Assembly: GCA_002840165.1 (NCBI GenBank)
Contig: PGZN01000017.1
Coordinates: forward strand, 9,311-73,310
Length of the DNA: 64,000 bases
Direction: 5' to 3'
From: Firmicutes bacterium HGW-Firmicutes-8
GTDB lineage: Bacteria > Bacillota > Thermincolia > Thermincolales > UBA2595
In this document: piece after piece, positions 45,453-54,306 of the stretch
How the letters are laid out: every line of letters starts with the position of its first letter
Numbering within the stretch: the stretch's first letter is position 1
The notes under the pieces: generated by a model
Told to the model about the DNA's origin: nothing
The model's database searches: none
Seen by the model: only the letters and a program-made list of their open reading frames with translations
Position numbers and translations under genes: made by a program

Positions 45453-46122
45453 CGAAGAAGAAAACATAGCCGGTCTTTTAAGCCGGTTAGTAGTTCAGCC
45501 GGATGTTGAAATAATTGTCAGTGACGGGGGCAGCACAGACCATACTGCAGAGGTGTGTGCGCGTTTTCCGGTCACTTTTGTCAGGGGGCGGCTTGGCAGG
45601 GGGAGACAGCTAAATGAAGGAGCATCCAAATCAACAGGGGATGTTCTGTTTTTTTTACATGCTGATTCAATAGTCGAAAACAGGGTTTTCGACGATATTC
45701 CGGCAGCCGTGAAAAGTGGGTTTAGGTGGGGGTGCTGTAACCTGGGGTTTGATCGGCGGGGCCTGGCATTTAAAGCCCTTGCTGCGGCTTCCGGGATGCG
45801 GGCGCGTTTATTCAGCAGCTGCTATGGTGACCAGGGAATTTATTGTGACCGGAACCTGTTCTTTTCGGCGGGCGGCTTTCCGGACATTCCATTTTTGGAG
45901 GACATCTGCTTATCCTCAAAGCTGCGCCGTTACATGTCGGCTTGCCTTTTACCGGGCCGGGTTATAACTTCCGCCCGACGTTTTAGAGAGGGCGGCTTTT
46001 TAAAGACCTTGGTCAAAATGCAGGTAATTAAAATGCTGTTCGCCTTTGGGGTTTCCGCAGAACGCCTCGTTAAGATGTACCACCCCGTTTATAAGGAGGG
46101 CCTATGCGACCGGCAATTATAG
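45412..46122 (+). CDS. Glycosyltransferase, rSAM/selenodomain-associated transferase 2 type
   Basis: 236 residues. Family 2 fold: VIIPTYNEEENI, SDGGSTDHT, GRGRQLNEGA and FFLHADS, all matching TIGR04283. Members are linked by neighbourhood with arsenosugar biosynthesis. The start at 45412 has GGAGG 9 nt upstream. Overlaps the next gene by 19 nt. Confidence 0.9.
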   Translation: MRKLRLTVIIPTYNEEENIAGLLSRLVVQPDVEIIVSDGGSTDHTAEVCARFPVTFVRGRLGRGRQLNEGASKSTGDVLFFLHADSIVENRVFDDIPAAVKSGFRWGCCNLGFDRRGLAFKALAAASGMRARLFSSCYGDQGIYCDRNLFFSAGGFPDIPFLEDICLSSKLRRYMSACLLPGRVITSARRFREGGFLKTLVKMQVIKMLFAFGVSAERLVKMYHPVYKEGLCDRQL

Positions 46123-46778
46123 TGATGAGTAGAGTGCCTCTGCCTGGCCGTACAAAAACCAGATTGATGTCCCACTTAACTGCTGAACAGTGTGCCGGAC
46201 TGCAGTGGGCGATGCTTAGGGATTTGGGACGGGTGCTGGGTCGGCTGGACATTAGTCTAATTGTTTTTTATTGTGACGGGACACCCGGAGAACTTGCCAG
46301 GGTCTTAGGGCCTGGTATATACCTCCCGCAGACAGGCACCAACTTAGGTAAACGCATGGCCACCGCAGTAGACTACTGCTTAAAACAGGGATTTGATCGC
46401 GTTGTTGTGACTGGGACCGATTACCCGGCTTTGCAGCCGGAGGATATCAGACAAGCTCTATCGGCTTTGGGAAAACGGGAAGTTGTTATCGGACCTAGTT
46501 TAGACGGCGGGTACTACCTGCTGGCTGTCAAAAAGCTGTACGCGGAAATGTTTTCGTTAAAAGAATGGTGGACAGACACGGTTTTGCAGAACACCCTCGG
46601 AAATTTGCGGGGAAGCAGTATATCATATTGTTTGCTAAAACCGGGGAGGGACTTGGATACCTTTGAGGATGCCAAGTTTTATTATCAATTAATGTTGAAA
46701 GAGAAAACCGAATTTGAGGTTTTTCCCAATAATACCTTCAGCTACCTGCACGATATTTTTGGACAACCGGAGGTCTAA
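46104..46778 (+). CDS. DUF2064 transferase, rSAM/selenodomain-associated transferase 1 type
   Basis: 224 residues. MSRVPLPGRTKTRL, GTDYPAL and GPSLDGGYYLL are typical of TIGR04282, a nucleotidyltransferase-like fold (CofC/GT-A-like). It is always found beside the transferase 2 type and probably works on the same product. AGGAGGG before the ATG. Confidence 0.9.
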   Translation: MRPAIIVMSRVPLPGRTKTRLMSHLTAEQCAGLQWAMLRDLGRVLGRLDISLIVFYCDGTPGELARVLGPGIYLPQTGTNLGKRMATAVDYCLKQGFDRVVVTGTDYPALQPEDIRQALSALGKREVVIGPSLDGGYYLLAVKKLYAEMFSLKEWWTDTVLQNTLGNLRGSSISYCLLKPGRDLDTFEDAKFYYQLMLKEKTEFEVFPNNTFSYLHDIFGQPEV

Positions 46779-46783
46779 GGAAA

Positions 46784-47656
46784 ATGGAAAAATCCTGTGT
46801 TTTAAAAAAGGTCGTTACCTGCGCAGCTTTGGATGAGCTGTGGCTCCATGTTATTTATAAATGCAACCTGAACTGCCGCCACTGCCTGTTTTCCTGCAGT
46901 CCGGAAAAGGAGGGACCGGGCCACCTTTCCCTAAGGGAAACCGTGAAATATGTGAAGGAGGCCTTGGGCCAAGGGGTACGAGCTATCTATATCACCGGTG
47001 GAGAGCCATTGATATGGCCTTATCTGAATGATTTTTTAAGCTGGTATTACACCCTGGAAAGGGTTGTGCCGTTAACTATCTTAACTAACGGAACTCTGAT
47101 TGGCTTAGAGCAGGCCAGTTTCTTCAGCAGGTTCACTTCTCAGGGGCTAAATCTAAGGGTCAGCCTGGAATGCTATACCAGGGAGAACCACGAGGAATAC
47201 CGGGGCGCCGGAAGTTTTTCTCGGGCTATACAGGGAATTAAGAACCTGAATACCTGCGGAATCCGGCCGTGGGTGGCTTATGTTAATAAATCGGGGGGCC
47301 GCTTGGGCAGCAGCCCATCACAAAAACTTGAAGATGATTTCCGGCAAAGACTGAATGCAGACCACGGGCTGCAGATTGCTGGTTTGAAGATTATTGCCGC
47401 ATACGCCAAAGGAAGGTTTGCCGGTCTTGTGCAACCTGAAGTAACTTTAGAGCAGGTTGCGGAAAAAATGGATTGTCTCCAGTGTACATATGGAGTCGCG
47501 GTTAGTAAGAATGGGATGTTCCCCTGCCCTGTGCTGGTGGATGTACCCCAGGCTGCGATGGTGGGGTCTTTAAAGGAAGTGGTGGGGAAATCGTTTACCC
47601 TAAACTATGATTTTTGCATCAGCTGTTTTGCCACCGGTACAACTTGCGGACAGTAA
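46784..47656 (+). CDS. Radical SAM protein
   Basis: 290 residues. Cluster motif CNLNCRHC near residue 27, GGEPL at about 73, and a C-terminal Cys-rich part (CLQCTYG, PCPVLV, CISCFATGTTC), like a short SPASM-type auxiliary cluster site. It resembles peptide- or cofactor-modifying radical SAM enzymes, not ArsS itself, which has a selenodomain. Last gene of the seven-gene operon. Confidence 0.9.
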   Translation: MEKSCVLKKVVTCAALDELWLHVIYKCNLNCRHCLFSCSPEKEGPGHLSLRETVKYVKEALGQGVRAIYITGGEPLIWPYLNDFLSWYYTLERVVPLTILTNGTLIGLEQASFFSRFTSQGLNLRVSLECYTRENHEEYRGAGSFSRAIQGIKNLNTCGIRPWVAYVNKSGGRLGSSPSQKLEDDFRQRLNADHGLQIAGLKIIAAYAKGRFAGLVQPEVTLEQVAEKMDCLQCTYGVAVSKNGMFPCPVLVDVPQAAMVGSLKEVVGKSFTLNYDFCISCFATGTTCGQ

Positions 47657-47658
47657 AC

Positions 47659-47727
47659 AAAAGAGAACAAGGGGCGGTTCCGGTTCCCAGAAGTTCCACT
47701 GGGTCAGACCGTACCTGTCTCTTTTTT
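47659..47727 (+). terminator. Intrinsic terminator of the rSAM operon
   Basis: Nested stem: AAAGAGA pairs with TCTCTTT, with an inner CGGT-CCCAG...CTGGG-ACCG, followed by TTTTTT. The central match is imperfect. Confidence 0.7.
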
Positions 47728-47782
47728 AATTAAGGGATTAAAAACTCAAAAAAAAATCATACTAAAATAGTGGGAATTGGGT

Positions 47783-47811
47783 TTGACATTAATAGGCGGT
47801 TATGCTAAGAT
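47783..47811 (+). promoter_or_regulatory. Promoter of the Rrf2/iscS/iscU genes
   Basis: TTGACA, 17-bp spacer, TAAGAT. The downstream stretch ATAATCC...AGGGATT may hold the binding site of the encoded Rrf2 protein. Confidence 0.75.
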
Positions 47812-47866
47812 AATCCTTGAGATAACCAAGTAAACTAGTAGGGATTAACACGAGGGAGGGCGGCCT

Positions 47867-48316
47867 TTGAAGATATCCACCAAGGGACATTACGGTGTTC
47901 AGGCGATGTTTGATTTAGCCCAGCGCTACGGTGAGGGCCCGGTATCATTAAAGAGTGTGGCCGACCGCCAGGACTTATCTGAGCATTATCTGGAACAACT
48001 TTTTGCCGGCCTGAGGAAGGCCGGACTCGTGAAAAGCGTTAGAGGAGCCCAGGGAGGGTATACCCTGGCCAGGGCTCCGGCAGAGATTAAGGTAGGGGAC
48101 ATTATCAGGGTTTTGGAAGGGCCAATAGTACCTGTGGAGTGTGTTAGTGAAGACCCGGAACAGTGTATGAAGGCTGAGTTCTGTATAACCAGAAGTGTAT
48201 GGGAAAAGGTCAGAGTCAGCATTGAAGAGGTTTTAGATTCTATTACACTGGCTGATATGTGTAAAGACTCCGAGGAGTCAAGACAAAATAGAAATTTCTC
48301 GATGTACTACATTTAA
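47867..48316 (+). CDS. Rrf2 family regulator (IscR/CymR-like)
   Basis: 149 residues. N-terminal winged helix (KGHYGVQAMFDLA, GGYTLARAP) and three Cys, VECVSEDPEQC...FC, in the position of the IscR cluster ligands. It either senses Fe-S status (IscR) or cysteine supply (CymR); the Cys favour IscR. The order Rrf2-iscS-iscU-mnmA matches the cymR-yrvO-mnmA order of Bacillus. TTG start with GAGGGAGGG. Confidence 0.9.
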   Translation: MKISTKGHYGVQAMFDLAQRYGEGPVSLKSVADRQDLSEHYLEQLFAGLRKAGLVKSVRGAQGGYTLARAPAEIKVGDIIRVLEGPIVPVECVSEDPEQCMKAEFCITRSVWEKVRVSIEEVLDSITLADMCKDSEESRQNRNFSMYYI

Positions 48317-48334
48317 TAAGGAGATGACGTTACA

Positions 48335-49546
48335 GTGGATAAGGTCTATTTGGACCACAGCGCAACGACACGGACAGATGAAGATGTTGCCAGATTGATG
48401 GTTGAATATATGACAGACCTTTATGGCAACCCATCCAGTGTCCATTCGTTCGGCAGGGTTACCCGGAAGGCTGTGGAAGAGGCGAGGGAAAAAACCGCCC
48501 GGGCTATTGGGGCTGAGCCTAATGAGATCATTTTTACGAGCGGCGGCACGGAAGCGGACAACCTGGCCATTCGCGGGGTGGCTTATGCCAATAAAAAAAG
48601 AGGTAACCATATCATTACCACTTCGATAGAGCACCACGCCGTTTTGGATACATGCAAGTCCCTGGAAAGGGAAGGCTTTCAGGTTACTTATGTACCGGTG
48701 GACGAAGAGGGTTTAATTAAGTTAGAGGAACTGAAAAAAGCTATTACAGACCAGACTATCCTGATTTCTGTGATGCATGCCAACAACGAAATCGGCACAA
48801 TTCAACCGATTAGAGAAATAGGCGCCCTAGCTAAAGAAAAGGGTATTTACTTCCACAGCGATACTGTACAGTCCCTCGGGAAAATACCGGTCAATGTTAA
48901 TGACCTGAATATTGACCTGCTGGCTGTTTCAGCCCACAAGTTTTACGGGCCTAAAGGCATAGGATGTATGTATATGAGGAAGGGAGTCCGCTTACTGCCA
49001 ATTATATTTGGCGGCGCTCAGGAACGGAAACGCCGACCGGGGACGGAAAACGTTCCCGGCATAGTTGGTTTTGGCATGGCTGTGGAGAAAGCAGTCAGTT
49101 TGCTCAATGAACAGATTCCGTATCAGACAAGGCTTAGAGACAGATTAATAAGCGGGATTAAGGAAAAAATTGATTATGTGCAGCTTAACGGCCACCCGAC
49201 CCAAAGGCTGCCGAATAATGTGAATTTGAGTTTTCGGTTTATTGAAGGGGAATCGCTTTTACTCAGTCTTGATATGAAAGGGATTGCGGCATCAAGCGGC
49301 TCGGCATGCACTTCCGGTTCACTTGACCCATCCCATGTCCTGCTGGCGATCGGCCTGCCGCACGAGATTGCGCACGGCTCACTGCGGATGACCCTGGGTA
49401 AAGACAATACCGAAGAACAAATTGATTATGTAATAGAGGTATTACCTGAGATTGTAGACAGATTGAGGGCGATGTCCCCGCTTTTTGCCGACCGGGCCAA
49501 GGCTGTGATCCCCCAAAAGAAAGGGTGCTGCTCAAATGTACAATGA
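48335..49546 (+). CDS. iscS: Cysteine desulfurase IscS/NifS
   Basis: 403 residues, PLP enzyme. PLP lysine in VSAHKFYGP; the catalytic Cys is in SSGSACTSGS. It provides persulfide for IscU and for MnmA. GTG start with AAGGAG upstream. Overlaps iscU by 11 nt. Confidence 0.96.
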   Translation: MDKVYLDHSATTRTDEDVARLMVEYMTDLYGNPSSVHSFGRVTRKAVEEAREKTARAIGAEPNEIIFTSGGTEADNLAIRGVAYANKKRGNHIITTSIEHHAVLDTCKSLEREGFQVTYVPVDEEGLIKLEELKKAITDQTILISVMHANNEIGTIQPIREIGALAKEKGIYFHSDTVQSLGKIPVNVNDLNIDLLAVSAHKFYGPKGIGCMYMRKGVRLLPIIFGGAQERKRRPGTENVPGIVGFGMAVEKAVSLLNEQIPYQTRLRDRLISGIKEKIDYVQLNGHPTQRLPNNVNLSFRFIEGESLLLSLDMKGIAASSGSACTSGSLDPSHVLLAIGLPHEIAHGSLRMTLGKDNTEEQIDYVIEVLPEIVDRLRAMSPLFADRAKAVIPQKKGCCSNVQ

Positions 49547-49913
49547 AAAAGTGATGGACCATTTTACGAACCCGCGGAATGTAGGAGAAATCGATAACCC
49601 TTCCGGGGTTGGCGAAGTAGGCAATCCAACCTGTGGGGATATCATGAGGATATCGATTAAAGTCACTGATGACGGTATTATAGAAGATGTTAAATTCAAA
49701 ACCTTTGGCTGCGGCGCGGCTGTTGCCACGAGCAGTATAGTAACTGAAATGGTCAAAGGAAAAAATCTCGATGAAGCGCTGCAGATTACTAATAAGGCGG
49801 TTGCTGAGGAGTTAGGCGGCCTGCCCCCGCAAAAGATGCACTGTTCCAACCTGGCCGCCGATGCATTACATAAGGCTATTGAGGATTATAAGATGAAGCT
49901 GGAAGGAAAATAG
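49536..49913 (+). CDS. iscU: Fe-S scaffold protein IscU/NifU
   Basis: 125 residues. Three conserved Cys: GNPTCGD, FGCGAAVATSS and MHCSNLA. The scaffold receives sulfur from IscS. AAAGGGTGCTG precedes the ATG within the iscS frame. Confidence 0.96.
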   Translation: MYNEKVMDHFTNPRNVGEIDNPSGVGEVGNPTCGDIMRISIKVTDDGIIEDVKFKTFGCGAAVATSSIVTEMVKGKNLDEALQITNKAVAEELGGLPPQKMHCSNLAADALHKAIEDYKMKLEGK

Positions 49914-49916
49914 ATT

Positions 49917-50014
49917 TTAGTTGCTAGGTGCTAGTAGGTTGTTAAAAAGGTTGGTTTGCCGTAGGCAAACCTTCCGATTTTTAACTAGCAACTAGCAACT
50001 AGTACCTAGCAACT
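49917..50014. repeat. Heptamer arms bracketing the iscU terminator
   Basis: Left arm TTGCTAGGTGCTAG (from 49920), right arm of CTAGCAA units (49984-50012). Between them GGTTTGCC-GTA-GGCAAACC with TTCCGATTTTT (about 49947-49981) is an intrinsic terminator. Confidence 0.88.
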
Positions 50015-50029
50015 ATTGAAGGTGATATT

Positions 50030-51181
50030 ATGCCAAAGAAAAAAGTCGTGGTTGCTATGAGCGGCGGTGTGGATAGTTCTCTCACGGCCGCTCTGCTGCG
50101 AGACGAGGGATATGAGGTAATTGGAGTCACTATGCAGATATGGCCTTCAGACGACCCGGAGAAAGAACTCGATCAGGGCGGCTGCTGTTCCCTGTCTGCC
50201 GTAAATGATGCCCGGCGGGTAGCAGATACGTTGGGGATTCCTTTTTATGTGATGAATTTTCGGGAACTGTTTGAACAAAAGGTTATTGACCTGTTTATTG
50301 ACGAATACCTGGCAGGGCGCACCCCTAACCCATGTATAGCCTGCAACAGGTTTATTAAGTTCGATGCCTTTTTAACCAAGGCAGTAGCTTTGGGGGCTGA
50401 TTACATAGCAACCGGGCACTATGCCAGGCTGTCCTTTGACGCCGGCCGGGGCCGGTACCTAATCAGGAAAGCCAGGGATGACAGGAAAGACCAGACCTAT
50501 GTGCTGTATAATATGACCCAGGAGCAGCTCAGCAAAACCCTTATGCCCCTCGGAGAATATAAAAAGGATGAAGTTCGCCGGATGGCTGCTTCATATGACC
50601 TGAAGGTGGCAGATAAGCCGGAAAGCCAGGAAATCTGCTTTGTCACAGACAATGATTATCACCGGTTCCTGCGCGAAAAGGTAGGCGCGAAGATAAGACC
50701 CGGCCCTTTCCTCGGCACGGGTGGTAACGTATTGGGGCGCCATCAGGGACTGGCGTATTACACAGTGGGCCAGCGCAAAGGCCTGGGGATAACCTTCGGC
50801 GAGCCAATGTATGTAGTTGCCCTCGACCCAAGTAGAAACGCGGTAATTCTGGGAAGGGAAAATGAAGTCTTCGGTCGTGAACTAGTGGCTGCAGACAACA
50901 ATTTTATTTTGTATGAAGGTGTCAGCTCCCCGCTTGCTGTTCAGGCTAAAATCCGGTATGCCGCCAGGCCTGCGGAAGCCATACTTTATCCGGGTTCGGA
51001 CGGTTCAGTTAAAATAAGTTTTACTGAGCCGCAAAGGGCTATTACACCGGGCCAGGCGGTGGTTTATTACGAAGGGGATTATTTGGTTGGGGGAGGAACA
51101 ATCACGAGTGGAGAGTGGAGAGTGGAGAGTGGAGAGTGGAGAGTGGAGAGTGGAGAGTGGAGAGTAGAGAGTAGAGAGTAA
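50030..51181 (+). CDS. mnmA: tRNA 2-thiouridylase MnmA with a repeat-encoded tail
   Basis: 383 residues. PP-loop SGGVDSS, NPCIACNRFIKF with the first catalytic Cys, and ESQEICF with the second. It makes s2U34 in tRNA with sulfur from IscS. The normal protein ends near GGGTI (about residue 359); the last 24 or so codons are GGAGAGT repeats giving the 7-residue unit SGEWRVE three times. So the natural stop has been lost by repeat insertion or growth. AAGGTGATATT before the ATG. Confidence 0.95.
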   Translation: MPKKKVVVAMSGGVDSSLTAALLRDEGYEVIGVTMQIWPSDDPEKELDQGGCCSLSAVNDARRVADTLGIPFYVMNFRELFEQKVIDLFIDEYLAGRTPNPCIACNRFIKFDAFLTKAVALGADYIATGHYARLSFDAGRGRYLIRKARDDRKDQTYVLYNMTQEQLSKTLMPLGEYKKDEVRRMAASYDLKVADKPESQEICFVTDNDYHRFLREKVGAKIRPGPFLGTGGNVLGRHQGLAYYTVGQRKGLGITFGEPMYVVALDPSRNAVILGRENEVFGRELVAADNNFILYEGVSSPLAVQAKIRYAARPAEAILYPGSDGSVKISFTEPQRAITPGQAVVYYEGDYLVGGGTITSGEWRVESGEWRVESGEWRVESRE

Positions 51182-51317
51182 TCAGTAGATGCAAGGACAT
51201 AGGTATATATTCAAATCAAAGAGAGAAATAAATTAATAAAATCTGCCTCGGCCTAGTATGGAATGAGGGAGATTTTTTATTTCCTTTGCCACTCTCCACT
51301 TCCCACTCACCACTCAA
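51108..51317. repeat. GGAGAGT inverted arrays at the mnmA 3' end
   Basis: Left arm of ten GGAGAGT units (51108-51179) inside the mnmA frame; right arm CCACTCTCCACTTCCCACTCACC (51290-51315). AT-rich filler lies between, with no gene. Confidence 0.9.
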
Positions 51318-51469
51318 CCTGCCACTCGGCGGTTTTTTTGTTTAAGGCGGTAATTTTGGGGTAAACTTTAATGAATATTGTAGCTCGTGAAAGAAGCCGG
51401 TTTGACAGCTTGCGAAGAGGAATATATAATCTTAAATAAGAACCATTCTGATTCAGAGAGGATAAAGCT

Positions 51470-51889
51470 ATGATTTACGAGGGTGTTCTGGCTGCATTAG
51501 CCTCAAACAACTGCAAACTTACACCCCAGCGCAGGGAAATATTAAAGGTTATTGTGCGGGCTAAAACCCACCTAAGCGCCAGACAGATATTTGACCGGCT
51601 GCGGAAAAAATATCCTCAGATGAGTTTTGACACCGTTTACCGGACTCTGGCCATTCTGAAGGAACTGCACATAATTAACCTCGTTGATTTCAGGGACGGT
51701 CGGAGCAGGTATGAACTGAACCGACACCAGGACCACGACCACCGGATTATTTGTCTGAAATGCGGAGGGGCATGGAAATTACCTGAATGTCCGGTGAAAA
51801 ACCTGACAAGTGTTAACAACCTTGATGATTTTAAAGTCACCGGCCACCGGTTTGACATTTTCGGCTACTGCCGGTCATGCCAGTCTTAG
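51470..51889 (+). CDS. Fur family regulator (PerR/Zur-like)
   Basis: 139 residues. HTH with TPQRREILKVI, the metal region HQDHDHRIICLKCG, and the second pair CRSC at the end, making the structural zinc site. Family members sense iron, zinc or peroxide; I cannot choose. AGAGAGGA upstream of the ATG. Just before the ArsP_2-type permease, with a repeat array between. Confidence 0.88.
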   Translation: MIYEGVLAALASNNCKLTPQRREILKVIVRAKTHLSARQIFDRLRKKYPQMSFDTVYRTLAILKELHIINLVDFRDGRSRYELNRHQDHDHRIICLKCGGAWKLPECPVKNLTSVNNLDDFKVTGHRFDIFGYCRSCQS

Positions 51890-52047
51890 TTGCTAGTTGC
51901 TGGTGCTCAGAATATAGTGATAGTGCCTAGGGCCTCGGAACTAGCAACTAGCAACTAGCAACTAGGAACTAGGAACTAGGAACTAGCAACTAGGAACTAG
52001 CAACTAGCAACTAGGAACTAGCAACTAGCAACTAGCAACTAGCAACT
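51888..52047. repeat. Longest CTAGCAA array of the window
   Basis: A short left arm (51889-51905, TTGCTAGTTGCTGG) and a right arm of about 16 CTAGCAA/CTAGGAA units (51938-52047). The right arm ends 21 bp before the next start codon. Confidence 0.9.
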
Positions 52048-52068
52048 AATAGAAGGTAGGCAAGTCCA

Positions 52069-52971
52069 ATGCTTGATGTCATTTGGGAACCACTAATTGA
52101 TACTGTTAAAATGATTCCTTTACTTTTGCTAATTTATATTGGGATTGAATTCATCGAATATAAATTCGGAAGTAAAGTAAGGGCCAAGGTTAAAAACGCC
52201 GGTAAAGCAGGCCCTGTCCTGGGAGCGGCTTTTGGGTCTATCCCCCAGTGCGGTTTTTCCGTCATCTCCACTGCTCTTTACACCCAAAAGCTGATTACTA
52301 TGGGGACCCTGATGGCTGTTTATATTTCAACTTCTGATGAGGCTGTTCCGATTATTCTCGCCCATCCTCAAAAAGCGGGGATTATCATACCCCTTATTAC
52401 TGTTAAGGTGATCATTGCATTATTGGCAGGGTACAGTATAGACTATTTGTTTCATAGAACAGGCAGGTCTGTAACGGAAAGCGAAATTGCCGCCTCCCGC
52501 GATGAATCCGGGCAGGAACAGCATAATCTGATCAAAGATGCAGGATGCTGCGGCCATGATCTGGCCCTAGAAAAACCCGATTACAAGGTAATGATTATTC
52601 ATCCTGTAATACACACCTTTAAGGTTGCCGTTTTTATATTTGCTGCTTCTGTTATGATTAGTTTGGTGTTTAAGACAGGAGGAGAGACCTTGGGCAGCTT
52701 GTTCGGGAGACACAGCGCCCTTCAGCCTATCGTCACAGCTTTAGTTGGCCTGATTCCCAATTGTGCCGCCTCGGTGGGAATCACGCAGGTCTTTTTAAAA
52801 GGAGGCATCAGTTTTGGTTCAGCTGTCGCCGGATTAAGCGCCAGTGCCGGTCTGGGTATGCTGGTGCTATTTAAAGAAAACCGGAACCTCAAGGACACCC
52901 TGAGAATTATCGGTATCCTTTACGGCATAAGTGTCACTGCCGGTTTAGCTATCCAGTATTTTTACGGGTAG
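52069..52971 (+). CDS. Putative 10-TM metal exporter (ArsP_2/DUF2899 type)
   Basis: 300 residues. GSIPQCGFSVISTALY and GLIPNCAASVGITQV carry the paired Cys of the ArsP_2 family, some members of which are annotated as manganese transporters. A central hydrophilic loop has CCGHD. It is distinct from ArsP (26468). AGAAGGTAGG precedes the ATG. It follows a Fur family gene, but a repeat array separates them. Confidence 0.83.
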   Translation: MLDVIWEPLIDTVKMIPLLLLIYIGIEFIEYKFGSKVRAKVKNAGKAGPVLGAAFGSIPQCGFSVISTALYTQKLITMGTLMAVYISTSDEAVPIILAHPQKAGIIIPLITVKVIIALLAGYSIDYLFHRTGRSVTESEIAASRDESGQEQHNLIKDAGCCGHDLALEKPDYKVMIIHPVIHTFKVAVFIFAASVMISLVFKTGGETLGSLFGRHSALQPIVTALVGLIPNCAASVGITQVFLKGGISFGSAVAGLSASAGLGMLVLFKENRNLKDTLRIIGILYGISVTAGLAIQYFYG

Positions 52972-52982
52972 AAAAAACCAAA

Positions 52983-53298
52983 AAAGCAGCCGCGGATGAC
53001 GCGGATAAACGCGGATGAAAAAATTGAACCACAAAGTCTAACAGGCACTACTCAATGGTCGAAGACACAAAGAGACAGTGGTTAAAATAAAAAAAACAAT
53101 TACAGGTCAAACGAATCCACTTTTCTACCCAATAGAAAAGTCGGCTTACAATTCATATTTGCTTCGCTGCAAGCTGCACTTTTATGGGATTTGAAAAGTA
53201 AATTTGTATGGTCTGTGACTGTTTTTTGGTTTTTTGTGTCCGGATTTATTGTTTTATCCGCGTCGTTCTAATCCGCGTTTATCCGCGTTATCCGCGGC
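52983..53298. repeat. GCGGATNNC-type inverted arms
   Basis: Left arm GCCGCGGATGACGCGGATAAACGCGGATG (as short units, 52988-53018), right arm CCGCGT.../ATCCGCGTT.../TATCCGCGG (53258-53298). A variant of the CGCGGAGA family. The interval holds no gene I can support. Confidence 0.8.
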
Positions 53299-53422
53299 TT
53301 TTTTCGTATTTTTGATTGCAATTCTGCTGCGTTAGGTACTCTGTGGAAGAAGAGGTAGTCACATGGCTGCCGCATTTTTTTGTTTTTTTTTGGTCATAAT
53401 AGAAAAGAGCCTGTGAAAGGTG

Positions 53423-53599
53423 GTGTCTGGGTTGGCATTTGTGACGCAGTTAGGGTTAAGTCTCGGTTTGGCTGGGGCAGCGGGGTTGAGGGCATATCTA
53501 CCGCTCCTGGTAATTGGATTGTTAACGAGGTTTTCCGCTACCCTGGCTTACAGGCCGCCTTTCAAAATACTGGCCTCCGTCCCGGGAGGTAAAAAATAA
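53423..53599 (+). pseudogene. N-terminal remnant of a DUF4126-like membrane protein
   Basis: 58 codons: GLSLGLAGAAGLRAYLPLL and FSATLAYRPPF-like segments match the start of DUF4126 proteins, which are about three times longer. Stop codon at 53597-53599 touches the next ATG. Probably truncated, though the short frame could still be made. Confidence 0.5.
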
Positions 53600-54114
53600 T
53601 GATGTTAAAAGGGAGAGAGATCTTAAGCCTGCCTGTGGTAACCTCTGATGCCGGGAAACAAATAGGGGAAGTGAAGGATATAATTTACGACCCCACCCAG
53701 AATAAAATCCTTGGCTATTTGGTGGAAATCGGGGGCTGGTTAAGAGACGGCAAGGGGTTTCTGCACAGTGATTTACTAAGACGGGAAGATGATTGTTTAG
53801 TAGTAGAAAACGAGTCGATAATCAGAAAGATTGGTTCGATACCGGAACTTAAACAGGTACTCGATGAAAAAAGAGACATCCGCGGATTACGGGTTGAGCG
53901 GGATGACGGTCGGCATATCGGGGTAATCAGAGACCTCGTACTGGATGAAGAGACCGGCGAAATTACAGGTTATGAAGTGTCAGACGGGGTCATTCAGGAT
54001 CTTCTTAACGGCCGAACAACTATCCCCAACACGGGAATCAGCATTGCATCCGACAAAGTCGTGACTTCAATGGGGGTAGATTATGATACCGAAATGAAAG
54101 GGGAATTACGATGA
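53599..54114 (+). CDS. Protein with two PRC-barrel domains
   Basis: 171 residues. PRC barrels at about 1-75 (GKQIGEVKDIIYD) and 85-160 (GRHIGVIRDLVLD). Such small proteins bind RNA or partners, for example in spore or ribosome maturation; function here unknown. CCGGGAGG before ATG (the second ATG is 3 nt later). Overlaps the next gene by 4 nt. Confidence 0.88.
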   Translation: MMLKGREILSLPVVTSDAGKQIGEVKDIIYDPTQNKILGYLVEIGGWLRDGKGFLHSDLLRREDDCLVVENESIIRKIGSIPELKQVLDEKRDIRGLRVERDDGRHIGVIRDLVLDEETGEITGYEVSDGVIQDLLNGRTTIPNTGISIASDKVVTSMGVDYDTEMKGELR

Positions 54115-54278
54115 ACTGTCCGGTTTGCGGGAGCAAGGCTACCGGGAGGGTGGGGGTTGACCAGTACTACTGCTGGGACTGCTGTGTAGAGTATAAAAAG
54201 CATAGAGATGAAGTAAGCATCTACGAAGTAGCCGAAGACGGGAGCTTGATGGCTTACGGCGGCCAGGAAGAGATTTGA
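54111..54278 (+). CDS. Small zinc-ribbon protein
   Basis: 55 residues with CPVCG near the start and CWDCC about 15 residues later, a four-Cys zinc site, then an acidic tail. Starts at ATGA overlapping the PRC gene, so translation is coupled. Not a family I can name. Confidence 0.75.
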   Translation: MNCPVCGSKATGRVGVDQYYCWDCCVEYKKHRDEVSIYEVAEDGSLMAYGGQEEI

Positions 54279-54306
54279 TGGGTAACAGGTAAAAGGGGGT
54301 GAAGAT

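Noticed and set aside
46784-47656. Radical SAM gene as ArsS
   Set aside because: ArsS proteins carry a C-terminal selenodomain; this one is shorter and ends in a Cys-rich SPASM-like part, so I leave it unnamed.
53380-53592. 70-residue ORF at 53380
   Set aside because: The overlapping frame from 53423 encodes a recognisable DUF4126-like start; the 53380 frame has no family features.
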